DNA of 64,000 nt from Oceanibium sediminis (GTDB taxonomy: Bacteria > Pseudomonadota > Alphaproteobacteria > Rhodobacterales > Rhodobacteraceae), in contig NZ_QGNX01000001.1 in assembly GCF_003265325.1 (NCBI RefSeq), forward strand, positions 558,001 through 622,000, read 5' to 3'. The notes under the pieces were generated by a model. That model saw only the letters and a program-made list of their open reading frames with translations, was not told the origin of the DNA and did no database searches. The position numbers and the translations under genes are program-made. Positions 8,652 to 18,934 of the stretch are shown here, in pieces. Every line of letters starts with the position of its first letter. The stretch's first letter is position 1.

Positions 8652-9515
8652 CTAGCGCTGACAAGTGTTACAGTAGAAGGTCGAGCGGCCCGACTGCACG
8701 ATCCGCAGGATGGTCCCGCCGCAACCGTCCCGGCGGCACGGCTCTCCCTCGCGTCCGTAGGCGGCGAAACTGTGCTGGAAGTAGCCCAGTTCCCCATCCG
8801 CCTGGCGATAATCCCTAAGCGAAGATCCCCCGGCCGCGATCGCATCGCCCAGGACATCGCGGATCGCGGGGACCAGCGCGTCGATGCGGGCGCGCGACAG
8901 TTTGCCCGCCAGCCGCCGCGGGTGGATGCCGGTGCGCCAGAGCGCCTCGCAGACATAGATATTGCCGAGGCCCGCGATGATCCGCTGGTCCAGCAGCGCC
9001 GACTTGATCGGCGTGCGCCGCCCCGCGAAACGCGCCGCCAGGTGATCGGCGGTGAAACCGTTGCCCAAGGGCTCCGGTCCCAGCGACGCCAGCAGCCAGT
9101 GCTGGTCCAGCGTTTCGGTCGGGGCCAGGTCCATCGCGCCGAAGCGCCGCGCGTCGTTGAACACCACGCGCGCGCCGCTTTCGGTCGTCAGCACCACGTG
9201 GTCATGGGGGCTTTCCACGGGCCGGGGATGCGCGAAACGCCCGGGAACCTGCGGCGTGCCGCCAAGGTCGATCAGCATCCGTCCGGACATGCCGAGGTGG
9301 ATGATCAGCGTCTCGGCCGATTCGAGGTCGACAAGCAGGTATTTCGAGCGCCGGCCAAGGCGCAGCACGCGCTGCCCGGTCAGCCGCTCGGCCATGCGGG
9401 GCGGAAACGGCCAGCGCAGGTCGGGGCGGCGCACCTCGGCGCGGGTGATGCGCTGGCCCGTCAGAACGGGCTCCAGCCCGCGGCGAACGGTTTCCACCTC
9501 GGGCAGTTCGGGCAT
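8652..9515 (-). CDS. mutM: Formamidopyrimidine-DNA glycosylase
   Basis: 287 residues. It removes 8-oxoguanine and formamidopyrimidines from DNA and cuts the backbone by beta,delta-elimination. The N-terminus [14 protein letters not shown] carries the catalytic Pro2 and Glu3, and [11 protein letters not shown] supplies the helix-two-turn-helix. The C-terminal zinc finger has four Cys (CRRDGC and FYCNTC). MutY, its partner in the 8-oxoG repair system, is at 41.3 kb. Confidence 0.97.
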   Translation of the reverse strand: MPELPEVETVRRGLEPVLTGQRITRAEVRRPDLRWPFPPRMAERLTGQRVLRLGRRSKYLLVDLESAETLIIHLGMSGRMLIDLGGTPQVPGRFAHPRPVESPHDHVVLTTESGARVVFNDARRFGAMDLAPTETLDQHWLLASLGPEPLGNGFTADHLAARFAGRRTPIKSALLDQRIIAGLGNIYVCEALWRTGIHPRRLAGKLSRARIDALVPAIRDVLGDAIAAGGSSLRDYRQADGELGYFQHSFAAYGREGEPCRRDGCGGTILRIVQSGRSTFYCNTCQR

Positions 9516-9549
9516 GGGTCGGTCTTCCTTGGGTGCGGGCCTGTTTGCG

Positions 9550-9578
9550 GGCGGCCCCCGCGCGTGTCGCGGGCCGCC
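9550..9578 (-). terminator. GC-rich hairpin after the 39-residue peptide gene
   Basis: GGCGGCCC and GGGCCGCC arms with an inner GCG pairing lie between the small gene's stop (9591) and the mutM start. No U tract is seen. Confidence 0.4.
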
Positions 9579-9590
9579 TGCGTTCGGGGC

Positions 9591-9710
9591 CTACTTCGCG
9601 CCGGGTTTCATCTGGCCTTCGAAGCGCAGCAGCGTCAATGCGCAGCCCATCGAGTATCCGCCGACGACGGCAAGGGTTGCAGCGGTAAGGGTGATGCCAA
9701 GAGCTAACAT
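9591..9710 (-). CDS. Small single-span membrane peptide (39 aa)
   Basis: It begins MLALGITLTAATLAVVGGYS; residues 2-28 form one hydrophobic helix followed by a short polar tail, LRFEGQMKPGAK. The ATG is preceded by AGGAAGTTGGAC, a plausible ribosome site. The reading frame extends further upstream, but without hydrophobic or conserved character, so the short form was chosen. Function unknown. It is divergent from ubiE and upstream of mutM on the same strand. Confidence 0.5.
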   Translation of the reverse strand: MLALGITLTAATLAVVGGYSMGCALTLLRFEGQMKPGAK

Positions 9711-9898
9711 GTCCAACTTCCTGAAACACCGGCGGGGCCGGCGATGTTGCGTTTCCTGGCGACTGTCTCTCTGCAACCGACGATAGGGCCGGGCCCGGCC
9801 CCTGTCAATTTGTCCCGGAGCCTGCGGCAACTGGGGGAAATTGTAACTTCCGCCCCAGGCTCTATGATCCGGGCCAACGGGCGATCAAGGCAGGACCA

Positions 9899-10651
9899 AT
9901 GAACTCCAACCAGACCACCACGCATTTCGGGTTCGAAACCATAGCGGAGGATGAAAAGGCCGGGCGCGTGCACGGTGTCTTTTCCTCCGTCGCATCGAAG
10001 TACGACGTGATGAACGACGCCATGAGCCTTGGCATCCACCGCGTCTGGAAGGATGCGATGATGGACTGGCTCGCCCCGCGCCCGGGCACGCACCTGCTGG
10101 ACGTGGCGGGCGGCACCGGCGATATCGCCTTCCGCTACCTTGGCCGCGTCAAGGGCGACGCGCGCGCAACCGTGCTGGACCTGACCGAAGGCATGCTGAC
10201 CGCCGGCCGCCAAAGGGCCGAGGCGGAAGCGATGTCCAACCAGCTGGACTGGGTGGTCGGCGACGCGATGGCCCTGCCGTTCGAGGCGAACCGCTTCGAC
10301 GTCTACACCATCAGCTTCGGCATCCGGAACGTCACCCGGATCGAGGATGCGCTGAGCGAGGCGTTTCGCGTGCTGAAACCCGGTGGGCGCCTGATGGTGC
10401 TGGAATTCAGCCAGTTGCCCAATCCGGGGATGCAGTGGCTGTATGACCGCTATTCCTTCAACATCATCCCCCCCATGGGACAGGCCATCGCCGGGGATCG
10501 CGACAGCTACCAGTACCTAGTCGAGTCCATCCGCCGCTTCCCCGCGCAGGAGCCCTTCGCGGCGATGATCCGCGCGGCGGGCTTCGAGCAGGTGAAGTAC
10601 CGCAACCTGTCGATGGGCATCGCCTGCCTGCACTCCGGCTGGAAGATCTGA
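9899..10651 (+). CDS. ubiE: Ubiquinone/menaquinone C-methyltransferase UbiE
   Basis: 250 residues. SAM-dependent C-methylation of the benzoquinol ring in ubiquinone synthesis. The SAM-binding motif [13 protein letters not shown] lies at about 66-78, with the family signatures [18 protein letters not shown] (about 35-52) and [14 protein letters not shown]. The start ATG follows AAGGCAGGACCA. ubiB begins four bases after the stop, giving a quinone operon. Confidence 0.96.
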   Translation: MNSNQTTTHFGFETIAEDEKAGRVHGVFSSVASKYDVMNDAMSLGIHRVWKDAMMDWLAPRPGTHLLDVAGGTGDIAFRYLGRVKGDARATVLDLTEGMLTAGRQRAEAEAMSNQLDWVVGDAMALPFEANRFDVYTISFGIRNVTRIEDALSEAFRVLKPGGRLMVLEFSQLPNPGMQWLYDRYSFNIIPPMGQAIAGDRDSYQYLVESIRRFPAQEPFAAMIRAAGFEQVKYRNLSMGIACLHSGWKI

Positions 10652-10655
10652 GCGG

Positions 10656-12188
10656 ATGCGTGGCCCTCACAACCTCTGGCGCCTGATCCGCACCGGCGCC
10701 ACTTTCGAACGCACGGGCGCGATGCGCGTCGCGCTTGAAACCCTCGACGCACCCCGGCCCCTGCGCATCGCCGCGCGGGTGCTGGGCTGGCCCTTCGCCT
10801 GGCTCGGCCATTCGGGCGACCCCGAGCTGCCCCCGATCAGCCGCGCGCTGACCGCGCTTGGCCCGGCCTACATCAAGTTCGGGCAGATAATGTCCACACG
10901 GCCCGACGTGGTCGGCGCGGACCTGGCGGCCGAGTTGAAGAAATTGCAGGACGACCTGCCGCCTTTCCCCGATGACGTGGCCCGCGCCACCGTCGCGAAG
11001 GAACTGGGGCGGGACGTGGACACGGTGTTTTCCAGCTTCAGCCCGCCCATCGCCGCCGCCTCGCTGGCGCAGGTGCATCGTGCGACGGTGCGCGACACCG
11101 GCCGCGACGTGGCCGTGAAGGTGCTGCGCCCGGGGATCGAGCGCGCCTTCATGCGCGACGTGGACGCCTTCTACCTGGCCGCCACGATGATCGAGATCCT
11201 GTCGCCCAGAACCCGCCGCTTGCGCCCGCGCGAGGTGATCGAGCATTTCGAATCCGTCGTCGTCGGGGAACTGGACCTGCGCATGGAAGCCTCGGCCGCG
11301 GATGAATTCCGCGCCAACACCATGCAGGACGTGGGGTTCAGTGTACCGGAGGTGATCTGGGACCTGTCCGCGCGCCGCATCATGACGCTGGAATGGGCCG
11401 GCGGCACCAAGTTCGGCGATGTCCCCGCACTGGCCGCAGAGGGCGCGGATCTGAAGGACCTGTCGCGCCGGGTGATCCAGGTGTTCCTGTCCGTCGCGCT
11501 GCGCGACGGCTTCTTTCACGGCGACATGCACCAGGGGAACCTGAAGCTGTCGCCCACGGGCGATATCGTGGCGCTGGATTTCGGCATCATGGGCCGGATC
11601 GACGCCTATACCCGCCGGGTCTACGCGGAAATCCTGATCGGCTTTCTGAACAAGGATTACCGCCGCGTCGCCGAGGTCCACTTCGAAGCGGGCTACGTCC
11701 CCGCCGACCGCGATATCGACGCTTTCGCTCAGGCCCTGCGCTCCGTCGGGGAGCCGATCTTCGGGCAGGACGCGGGCAATATCTCCATGGCGCGTCTGCT
11801 GGCGCATCTGTTCGACGTGACCGAGCGTTTCGGCATGGAAACCCGGACCGAGCTGATCCTGCTTCAGCGCACCATGGTGGTGGTGGAGGGGGTCGCGCGC
11901 TCGCTCGATCCGCATATGAACATGTGGGAAACCGCAAAACCGGTGGTCGAGGACTACATCCGCGACAACCTGGGCCCGCGCGCGGTGGTGCGCGACCTTG
12001 CGCAAACCGTGCGCATCTTGTCGCGCTTCGGCCCGCTTCTGCCCGCCATGGCGCAGGATCAACTGATCCGCGCCAACAGCAGCCCGCCCCGCCATCGTGG
12101 GCCGGATTACACGCCGCTGTTCTGGGCAGGCCTTGGTGCGTTCGGAAGCGCGGTCGTCATCGGCATTGCCGTGGTGCTGGGCACCTAA
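10656..12188 (+). CDS. ubiB: UbiB-family atypical kinase, ubiquinone biosynthesis
   Basis: 510 residues. A membrane-anchored ADCK/UbiB protein needed for ubiquinone synthesis, thought to work as an ATPase. Visible motifs: KFGQ (about 74-77), the Ala-rich loop AAASLAQVHRA, VKVLRPGI, the catalytic loop FFHGDMHQGNL, and ALDFGIMG as the DFG equivalent. Two C-terminal hydrophobic stretches end in FGSAVVIGIAVVLG, as in bacterial UbiB. It follows ubiE with a 4-nt gap. Confidence 0.95.
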   Translation: MRGPHNLWRLIRTGATFERTGAMRVALETLDAPRPLRIAARVLGWPFAWLGHSGDPELPPISRALTALGPAYIKFGQIMSTRPDVVGADLAAELKKLQDDLPPFPDDVARATVAKELGRDVDTVFSSFSPPIAAASLAQVHRATVRDTGRDVAVKVLRPGIERAFMRDVDAFYLAATMIEILSPRTRRLRPREVIEHFESVVVGELDLRMEASAADEFRANTMQDVGFSVPEVIWDLSARRIMTLEWAGGTKFGDVPALAAEGADLKDLSRRVIQVFLSVALRDGFFHGDMHQGNLKLSPTGDIVALDFGIMGRIDAYTRRVYAEILIGFLNKDYRRVAEVHFEAGYVPADRDIDAFAQALRSVGEPIFGQDAGNISMARLLAHLFDVTERFGMETRTELILLQRTMVVVEGVARSLDPHMNMWETAKPVVEDYIRDNLGPRAVVRDLAQTVRILSRFGPLLPAMAQDQLIRANSSPPRHRGPDYTPLFWAGLGAFGSAVVIGIAVVLGT

Positions 12189-12236
12189 CAGCCCGCGCCA
12201 TCGGCTGCCGCATCCCCTGAATAGGAGCCATCGGCC

Positions 12237-12848
12237 ATGCAAGGCCCTAATATTTCGTATGAAACCGAATATCCCGAGCAGCCTGTCTGCGGCGTGGACG
12301 AGGTGGGCCGCGGCCCCTGGGCCGGCCCGGTTGTGGCAGCGGCCGTCATCCTGGACCCGGCGCGCATCCCCGAGGGGCTGCGCGATTCAAAGAAGCTGAG
12401 CGCAAAGCGGCGGGAGGCCCTGACCGAGCAACTGCGCGCGGTGGCCCAGGTCGGCATCGGCATCGCCGAGGTGGCCGAGATCGACAGCCTGAACATCCTC
12501 AAGGCGACGATGCTGGCCATGTGCCGCGCCATCGGCGCGCTACCGGTCGCGCCGGGCTTCGCGCTGGTGGACGGCAACCGCCTGCCGCCGGACCTGCCCT
12601 GTCCGGGACTGGCGCTGGTGAAAGGGGACGACCGCTCCGCGTCGATCGCGGCGGCGTCCATCGTCGCCAAAACAACACGTGACGCGATGATGGTTGCGCT
12701 CGCGCAACAGTTTCCAGGTTATGGCTGGGAGACCAACGCCGGATACGGCGTGAAAACCCACGCCGAGGCTTTGAAAACCCTCGGTGTGACCCCACACCAT
12801 AGGCGTTCGTTCAAACCCATCCACAATATCTTGTGCCAAGAACATTAA
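12237..12848 (+). CDS. rnhB: Ribonuclease HII
   Basis: 203 residues. It nicks the RNA strand at ribonucleotides embedded in DNA. The metal site begins at [16 protein letters not shown] with Asp21-Glu22, and further family blocks are [19 protein letters not shown] and [14 protein letters not shown]. It lies 48 nt after ubiB and just upstream of ccrM on the same strand. Confidence 0.96.
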   Translation: MQGPNISYETEYPEQPVCGVDEVGRGPWAGPVVAAAVILDPARIPEGLRDSKKLSAKRREALTEQLRAVAQVGIGIAEVAEIDSLNILKATMLAMCRAIGALPVAPGFALVDGNRLPPDLPCPGLALVKGDDRSASIAAASIVAKTTRDAMMVALAQQFPGYGWETNAGYGVKTHAEALKTLGVTPHHRRSFKPIHNILCQEH

Positions 12849-12858
12849 GTAAGTCCTT

Positions 12859-14042
<1,184 letters not shown>

Positions 14043-14079
14043 ACAGTTTACCCGCCGGTGCCTTGCGGCATCCACCTTG

Positions 14080-14112
14080 CTCCGGGCCCTTGCGCCCGGA
14101 GTTTTTTGTTTT
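14080..14112 (+). terminator. Intrinsic terminator of ccrM
   Basis: CTCCGGGC, a 6-nt loop, GCCCGGAG and then TTTTTTGTTTT. A textbook rho-independent terminator about 40 nt after the stop. Confidence 0.95.
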
Positions 14113-14188
14113 GGCGCTCGGCACCCCCGAGGCCCCGCACTGGCCTTCGCCCGCGAACCGGCCTAAACCGGCGCAAAGGGGGAGTTTC

Positions 14189-14566
14189 ATGACCACGATC
14201 ACCGTCTGCACCACCTGCCGCCAGCCCAGCCTGCGCGAGGACCGCACACTCACCCCCTGTGGCGAGGCGATGCTGACCCACGTCCAGAACGCCGCCGCCG
14301 CGCACCCCGGTGTGACGGTGCGCCCCGTGTCCTGCCTGATGGGCTGTGAGCATGGCTGCAACATCGCCATCTCGGGCCCCGGCAAGATGACTTATGTGCT
14401 GGGCAGCTTCACCCCCGTGCCCGAGGATGCCGCGGCAATCGCCGAATACGCCGCCAAACACGCGGCCAACCCGGGCGGCGTGGTGCCGTATCGCGAATGG
14501 CCGCAGGGCGTGAAAGGGCATTTCACCGCCCGCGTGCCCCCGCTGGACGAACCCCCCGCGCTTTAA
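14189..14566 (+). CDS. DUF1636 metal-binding/ferredoxin-like protein
   Basis: 125 residues from MTTITVCTTCRQPS. The Cys pattern CTTC near the N-terminus and CLMGCEHGC (about 51-59) resembles thioredoxin-fold [2Fe-2S] ferredoxins, as annotated for DUF1636. The ATG has GGGGGAG upstream; the open frame before it is not conserved. It opens the cobalamin region and ends tail to tail with cobU, the stop codons sharing two bases. A redox or metal role in B12 synthesis is suggested by context only. Confidence 0.75.
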   Translation: MTTITVCTTCRQPSLREDRTLTPCGEAMLTHVQNAAAAHPGVTVRPVSCLMGCEHGCNIAISGPGKMTYVLGSFTPVPEDAAAIAEYAAKHAANPGGVVPYREWPQGVKGHFTARVPPLDEPPAL

Positions 14567-15069
14567 CCCTTCAGCGCCAGCGGCAGCCCGGCGGCCACGA
14601 ATTCCACCCGGTCCGCCACCGCGGCGACCTGCTGGTTCAGCCACCCCTGCGCATCGCGAAACCGCCGCCCCAGCGGGGTTTCCGGCACCAGCCCGAGGCC
14701 AAGCTCGTTGGACACCAGCAGAACGGGGCAGGGCGCTTTGCCAAGGGCCGAGATCAGGGCCTCGGTTTCCGCCTCCACCTCCCGCTCTGCGTGCATCAGG
14801 TTGGACAGCCACAGCGTAAGGCAATCGATCAGCAGAACCTCCTCGCCCGCGCAGCCGGCGATGGCGGGCGCGATGTCCAGCGGCGCCTCCACCGTGCGCC
14901 AGCCCGTGCCACGCTCGGCCTTGTGACGCTCGATCCGCTCACGCATCTCACCATCGAACGCCTCTGCCGTGGCCAGGTACACGCGGCGGGGCGACGCGGC
15001 CTCGGCCAGCGCCAGTGCGCGCGCCGTCTTGCCCGAGCGGGCACCGCCAAGGATTAGCGAGGTTTGCAT
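14563..15069 (-). CDS. cobU: Adenosylcobinamide kinase / adenosylcobinamide-phosphate guanylyltransferase
   Basis: 168 residues (cobP in Pseudomonas naming). It phosphorylates adenosylcobinamide and then transfers GMP, activating it for nucleotide-loop addition. The P-loop GGARSGKTA is at 8-16, followed by the family blocks YLATAEAFDGEM, ERHKAERGTGWRTVEAP, LLIDCLTLWLSN and VSNELGLGLVPE. GGAGCCGCTG before ATG supports this start. It is divergent from cobT with a gap of about 100 nt. Confidence 0.95.
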   Translation of the reverse strand: MQTSLILGGARSGKTARALALAEAASPRRVYLATAEAFDGEMRERIERHKAERGTGWRTVEAPLDIAPAIAGCAGEEVLLIDCLTLWLSNLMHAEREVEAETEALISALGKAPCPVLLVSNELGLGLVPETPLGRRFRDAQGWLNQQVAAVADRVEFVAAGLPLALKG

Positions 15070-15168
15070 CAGCGGCTCCATTCCATAGCGGGTCCATAGC
15101 GGGTTGCGCCCCGTCCGGCCCCCCGGATAAGCAGGGACGGTCCGCGAATCAATGACAGGATCACCGCC

Positions 15169-16197
15169 ATGCCAGACTCCACCCCCTCTGCGGCTCTGTC
15201 CCGCGCCGAGTTGCTGGCCGCTGTCCAGCACGCGATCAACACCAAGACGAAGCCGCCGGGATCGCTCGGCCGGATCGAGCTGCTGGCCGAAAAGATCGCC
15301 ATGCTGCAGGGCACCGTAACGCCCCGCATGGAAACCGCCGCGCTGACCATCTTCGCCGCCGATCACGGCATCGCGGCAGAGGGCGTGTCCGCCTTCCCGC
15401 AGGAGGTGACGGTGCAGATGGTGCTGAACTTCCTTGCCGGTGGCGCGGCTGCGAACGTGTTCGCAGGCGTCACGGGCATGGCCCTGCGTGTGGTGGACGC
15501 AGGCATCGCGACGCCCATCGATCACCCGGTGCTGATCGTCGAGCGGATCGGCGCGGGCACCGCGAACTCCGCCATCTCCCCCGCGATGACCGCCGAGCAG
15601 CTGGACCAGGCCCGCGCCACCGGCGCGCGGCTGGCGCTTGAGGGTGACCTCGACGCCGTCTGTTTCGGAGAGATGGGCATCGGCAACACCTCAGCCGCGA
15701 CGCTGATCGCGCACAAGCTGACCGGCGTTAGCCTGGAGGTGCTGACCGGGCGCGGCACCGGCGTGGACGACGCGGGGCTCGCGCACAAGCGCGACGTGCT
15801 GACCCGTGCGGCCGCGCGCACCGGCACGCTGGCCCCCTGGGACGCGATGGCCGAGTACGGCGGTTTCGAGATCGCCATGATGGCCGGCGCGATGGAAGCC
15901 GCGGCAAAGGCCGGTCGGCTGGTGATCGTGGACGGGTACATCGCCTCCTCCGCGGCGCTGACTGTGATCTCCGCCGCGCCGGAGCTTCAGGCGGCGATGG
16001 TCTTCGCGCACAGTTCCGCTGAAAGTGGGCACGCCGCCGTGATGGAGCACCTGGGCGAAACGCCCCTGCTGCACCTGGACCTGCGCCTTGGCGAAGGCAC
16101 CGGCGCGGTGCTCGCCTGGCCGCTGATCCGCGCGGCGGTGGCGATGCTGAACGACATGGCCAGCTTTGAAAGCGCAAGCATCAGCGGCGCCCTTTAA
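15169..16197 (+). CDS. cobT: Nicotinate-nucleotide-dimethylbenzimidazole phosphoribosyltransferase
   Basis: 342 residues. It makes alpha-ribazole phosphate from the lower-ligand base and nicotinate mononucleotide. Family blocks: KTKPPGSLGRIE, FAADHGIAAEGVSAFPQEVT, and CFGEMGIGNTSAATLIAHKL with the substrate-handling Glu. Not to be confused with the chelatase subunit that shares the name CobT. It starts a plus-strand operon cobT-bluE-cbiB-cobC. Confidence 0.96.
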   Translation: MPDSTPSAALSRAELLAAVQHAINTKTKPPGSLGRIELLAEKIAMLQGTVTPRMETAALTIFAADHGIAAEGVSAFPQEVTVQMVLNFLAGGAAANVFAGVTGMALRVVDAGIATPIDHPVLIVERIGAGTANSAISPAMTAEQLDQARATGARLALEGDLDAVCFGEMGIGNTSAATLIAHKLTGVSLEVLTGRGTGVDDAGLAHKRDVLTRAAARTGTLAPWDAMAEYGGFEIAMMAGAMEAAAKAGRLVIVDGYIASSAALTVISAAPELQAAMVFAHSSAESGHAAVMEHLGETPLLHLDLRLGEGTGAVLAWPLIRAAVAMLNDMASFESASISGAL

Positions 16198-16198
16198 G

Positions 16199-17017
16199 GT
16201 GCCCACGCGCAGCCCCGTGGTCGCCCGCGTGGCGGGGCATTTCGGGGAACTCCTTCAGGGCCTGAGCGGGGGGGAGGTCGTCCTGCTCACCCTGCCATGC
16301 CCGGCCCTTGGCGTGACAGCCGCGTGGGAGCGCGCCGCGCCGCACGCCTTCGTGCAAACGCCGGAGTTGCTGCCCGAGGGCTGGCTCGGCCCGATCTTTC
16401 GCGCTGCCACCGGCTCCGACCCGGCGGGCCGGATCACGTTGAACGCCGACCTGCGCCGGGGCGGCGGCTGCGGAGGCTCCACCGCGGCGATCGTGGCGCT
16501 GGCGCGCGTGCTCGGCCTGCAAGGGCAGGGGGCGCTGGCCGCTTTGTGCCACCGGCTTGAAGGGGCCAGCGATCCGCTGATGCTGGACGCACCGGGCCGC
16601 GTGCTCTGGGCCTCCCGCCGGGCGGAGGTGGTGGCCGAACTGCCCCCGCCACCCCCGCTGGAGGTGATCGGCGGCCACCTTGGCCCGGCGGAGCGTACCC
16701 GCCCCGATGACAGGCGTTTCGCCGATGTCGCGGACCTCGTGGCTGAGCTGGGGCAGGGGGTGGACACCCCCGAGCTGGCGCGGATCGCGAGCACCTCCGC
16801 CCTGCGCAACGCGGCCCTGCGCCGCCCCGGCTGGCTTGACCCGGTTGAACGTGTAGCGCGTGACAGCGGCGCGCTTGGCCTTGTCGCGGCGCACACAGGC
16901 TCGGCCTGCGGCCTGCTGTTCGCGCCGGGCACAGGCGATGCACCGCGCACCGCCGCCCTGCTGGCAGAGGCGGGCCTGGGCGGACCGATCCACTTCCAGA
17001 CACCGGGCGCGCCATGA
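16199..17017 (+). CDS. bluE: L-threonine kinase BluE (PduX-like, GHMP superfamily)
   Basis: About 272 residues. It phosphorylates L-threonine, giving the precursor of the aminopropanol linker. GHFGELLQG (about 13-21) is the PduX/BluE N-terminal mark, and the Gly-rich ATP loop RGGGCGGSTAAI is the GHMP motif. BluE is the form described for Rhodobacterales. The GTG at 16199, just after the cobT stop, was chosen; an in-frame TTG at 16166 would overlap cobT. Its product feeds CobC (decarboxylase), encoded two genes downstream. The next gene overlaps by 4 nt. Confidence 0.85.
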   Translation: MPTRSPVVARVAGHFGELLQGLSGGEVVLLTLPCPALGVTAAWERAAPHAFVQTPELLPEGWLGPIFRAATGSDPAGRITLNADLRRGGGCGGSTAAIVALARVLGLQGQGALAALCHRLEGASDPLMLDAPGRVLWASRRAEVVAELPPPPPLEVIGGHLGPAERTRPDDRRFADVADLVAELGQGVDTPELARIASTSALRNAALRRPGWLDPVERVARDSGALGLVAAHTGSACGLLFAPGTGDAPRTAALLAEAGLGGPIHFQTPGAP

Positions 17018-17952
17018 CCGCCCTCGCGATGCTCATCGGGCTTCTGGTCGAGGCAGCCGCCGGCTGGCCCGCCGCGCTTTACGCGCGGATCGGCCATCCC
17101 GTGGGCTGGATCGGTACGCTGATCGCCACGCTGGATCAGCGCTGGAACCTTGAAACAGATGACAGCGCCACCCGCTGCCGCGCCGGGACCGCCGCCGCGC
17201 TGCTGGTGATCTCCACCTCCGCCGGGGCCGCCGCGCTTGTCACCCTCGCCCTGCCCAGCGGGTGGATCGGCGCGGTCCTGACCGGGCTGCTGGCCGCGCC
17301 CTTCTTCGCCAGCCGCAGCCTGCACGACCATGTCGCCGCCGTCGCCACGCCGCTGGCCCAAGGCGATATGGCGGGCGCACGGCGCGCGGTTTCCATGATC
17401 GTGGGCCGCGACCCTGAGGCGCTGGACGGGGCAGGGATCGCGCGCGCGGCCATCGAAAGCCTGGCGGAAAACACCTCGGACGGGATCACCGCGCCGCTGT
17501 TCTGGGGCCTGATCTTCGGCCTGCCGGGTCTGGTAGGCTACAAGGCGATCAACACGCTGGACAGCATGATCGGCTACCGCACCCCGCGCCACGCGGATTT
17601 CGGGCGTTTCGCGGCCCGGCTGGATGACGTCGCGAACTGGCTGCCCGCGCGGGGCACGGCGCTGCTCATCGCGCTGGCCACCGGACGGCCCGGCCCGATC
17701 CTTGCGCAGGTGGCGCAGGACGCGGGCAAGCACCGCTCGCCCAACGCGGGCTGGCCGGAAACCGCCGTGGCGACCGGCATCGGCGTGCGCCTGTCCGGCC
17801 CCCGCGCCTATGGCGAGAGGGTCGAGCCCTTTCCCTGGCTGAACGGCACCGCGCCGGACCCGGACTCCGCCGCGATCACCCGCGCACTTCAGCTGTTCCG
17901 CCGCACCATCGCGCTTACCGCAGCGCTGGTGGCCCTGCTGGCCGTTCTGTGA
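17014..17952 (+). CDS. cbiB: Adenosylcobinamide-phosphate synthase (CbiB/CobD)
   Basis: 312 residues. Membrane enzyme that joins aminopropanol phosphate to cobyric acid. Typical blocks: HPVGWIGTLIATLD (about 29-42), SMIVGRDPEALD, AIESLAENTSDGITAPLFW and YKAINTLDSMIGYR. Several hydrophobic spans occur at 1-20, 63-95 and 150-180, and one at the C-terminus. It overlaps bluE by ATGA, so translation is probably coupled. Confidence 0.95.
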   Translation: MTALAMLIGLLVEAAAGWPAALYARIGHPVGWIGTLIATLDQRWNLETDDSATRCRAGTAAALLVISTSAGAAALVTLALPSGWIGAVLTGLLAAPFFASRSLHDHVAAVATPLAQGDMAGARRAVSMIVGRDPEALDGAGIARAAIESLAENTSDGITAPLFWGLIFGLPGLVGYKAINTLDSMIGYRTPRHADFGRFAARLDDVANWLPARGTALLIALATGRPGPILAQVAQDAGKHRSPNAGWPETAVATGIGVRLSGPRAYGERVEPFPWLNGTAPDPDSAAITRALQLFRRTIALTAALVALLAVL

Positions 17953-17965
17953 GAAAGTCCGCCCC

Positions 17966-18931
17966 ATGCGCGATCACGGTGGAAACATAGATGCGGCCAT
18001 GGCCCGTTTCGGCGGGCAGCGCGGCGATTGGCTGGACCTGTCCACAGGCATCAACCGCCGCGCCTACGCCGTCCCCGACCTGCCCCCCGAGCCCTGGCGC
18101 GCCCTGCCCACGAAGGCCGAGCAGGCCGCCCTGCTGACGGCGGCGCGCCGCGCCTACGGGATCGACGCGCCGGGTATCGCGCTGGCCGGGGCGCAAGCCG
18201 CCATCGGGCTGATCCCGCGCCTGCGCGCGGCCGGTCTGGCCCGCGTCCTGTCGCCCACCTACAACGAGCACGCCGCCGCCCTCCACGCGGCAGGCTGGAC
18301 CGTGGAAACGCCAGAGGACGCAGCCGCCCTGAACGGCGCGGATATCGCCGTGGTCGTCAACCCGAACAACCCCGACGGGCGGCACTGGTCCGCCGACGCG
18401 CTGCGCGACATCGCGAACACCGTCGGCCTGTTGGTGGTGGACGAAAGCTTCGCGGACATGACCCCCGAGCACACCGTTGCGCCCGCCGACAACATCCTTG
18501 TCCTGCGCTCCTTCGGGAAGTTCTTCGGGCTGGCGGGGCTGCGGCTGGGCTTCGTCTTCGGCGCGCAAGAACTGATCGCGGCGCTGGAGGGCATGGCCGG
18601 GCCGTGGCCCGTCTCAGGCCCGGCGCTGGCCATCGGGACGGCGGCGCTGACTGATCTCGACTGGCAGGCGGCGATGCGCGACCAACTCCAAGCGGACGCG
18701 CTACGGCTCGACGCCCTCGCAGCCGCCACCGGCTGGACGGTGCTGGGCGGCACCGCGCTGTTCCGCCTGCTCGACGTAGGCGACAGCCGCGCCGCGCAGG
18801 ACGCGCTGGCCAAGCACCACGTCTGGAGCCGCGTCTTCCCCTATGCCCCCACCTGGCTGCGCCTTGGCCTGCCGGGAGCGGAGGCGGAGTGGGTGCAGCT
18901 TGAAAACGCCCTACAAGGACTGCGCGCCTGA
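17966..18931 (+). CDS. cobC: L-threonine-O-3-phosphate decarboxylase
   Basis: 321 residues. Aminotransferase-fold PLP enzyme (cobD in Salmonella naming) that makes (R)-1-amino-2-propanol phosphate. Visible: LDLSTGINRRAY at the N-terminus, VVNPNNPDGRHW, VVDESFADM, and LRSFGKFFGLAGLRLGF with the PLP Lys. It uses the BluE product and supplies CbiB, both encoded immediately upstream. The stop faces cobQ, which ends four bases later on the other strand. Confidence 0.93.
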   Translation: MRDHGGNIDAAMARFGGQRGDWLDLSTGINRRAYAVPDLPPEPWRALPTKAEQAALLTAARRAYGIDAPGIALAGAQAAIGLIPRLRAAGLARVLSPTYNEHAAALHAAGWTVETPEDAAALNGADIAVVVNPNNPDGRHWSADALRDIANTVGLLVVDESFADMTPEHTVAPADNILVLRSFGKFFGLAGLRLGFVFGAQELIAALEGMAGPWPVSGPALAIGTAALTDLDWQAAMRDQLQADALRLDALAAATGWTVLGGTALFRLLDVGDSRAAQDALAKHHVWSRVFPYAPTWLRLGLPGAEAEWVQLENALQGLRA

Positions 18932-18934
18932 CGC

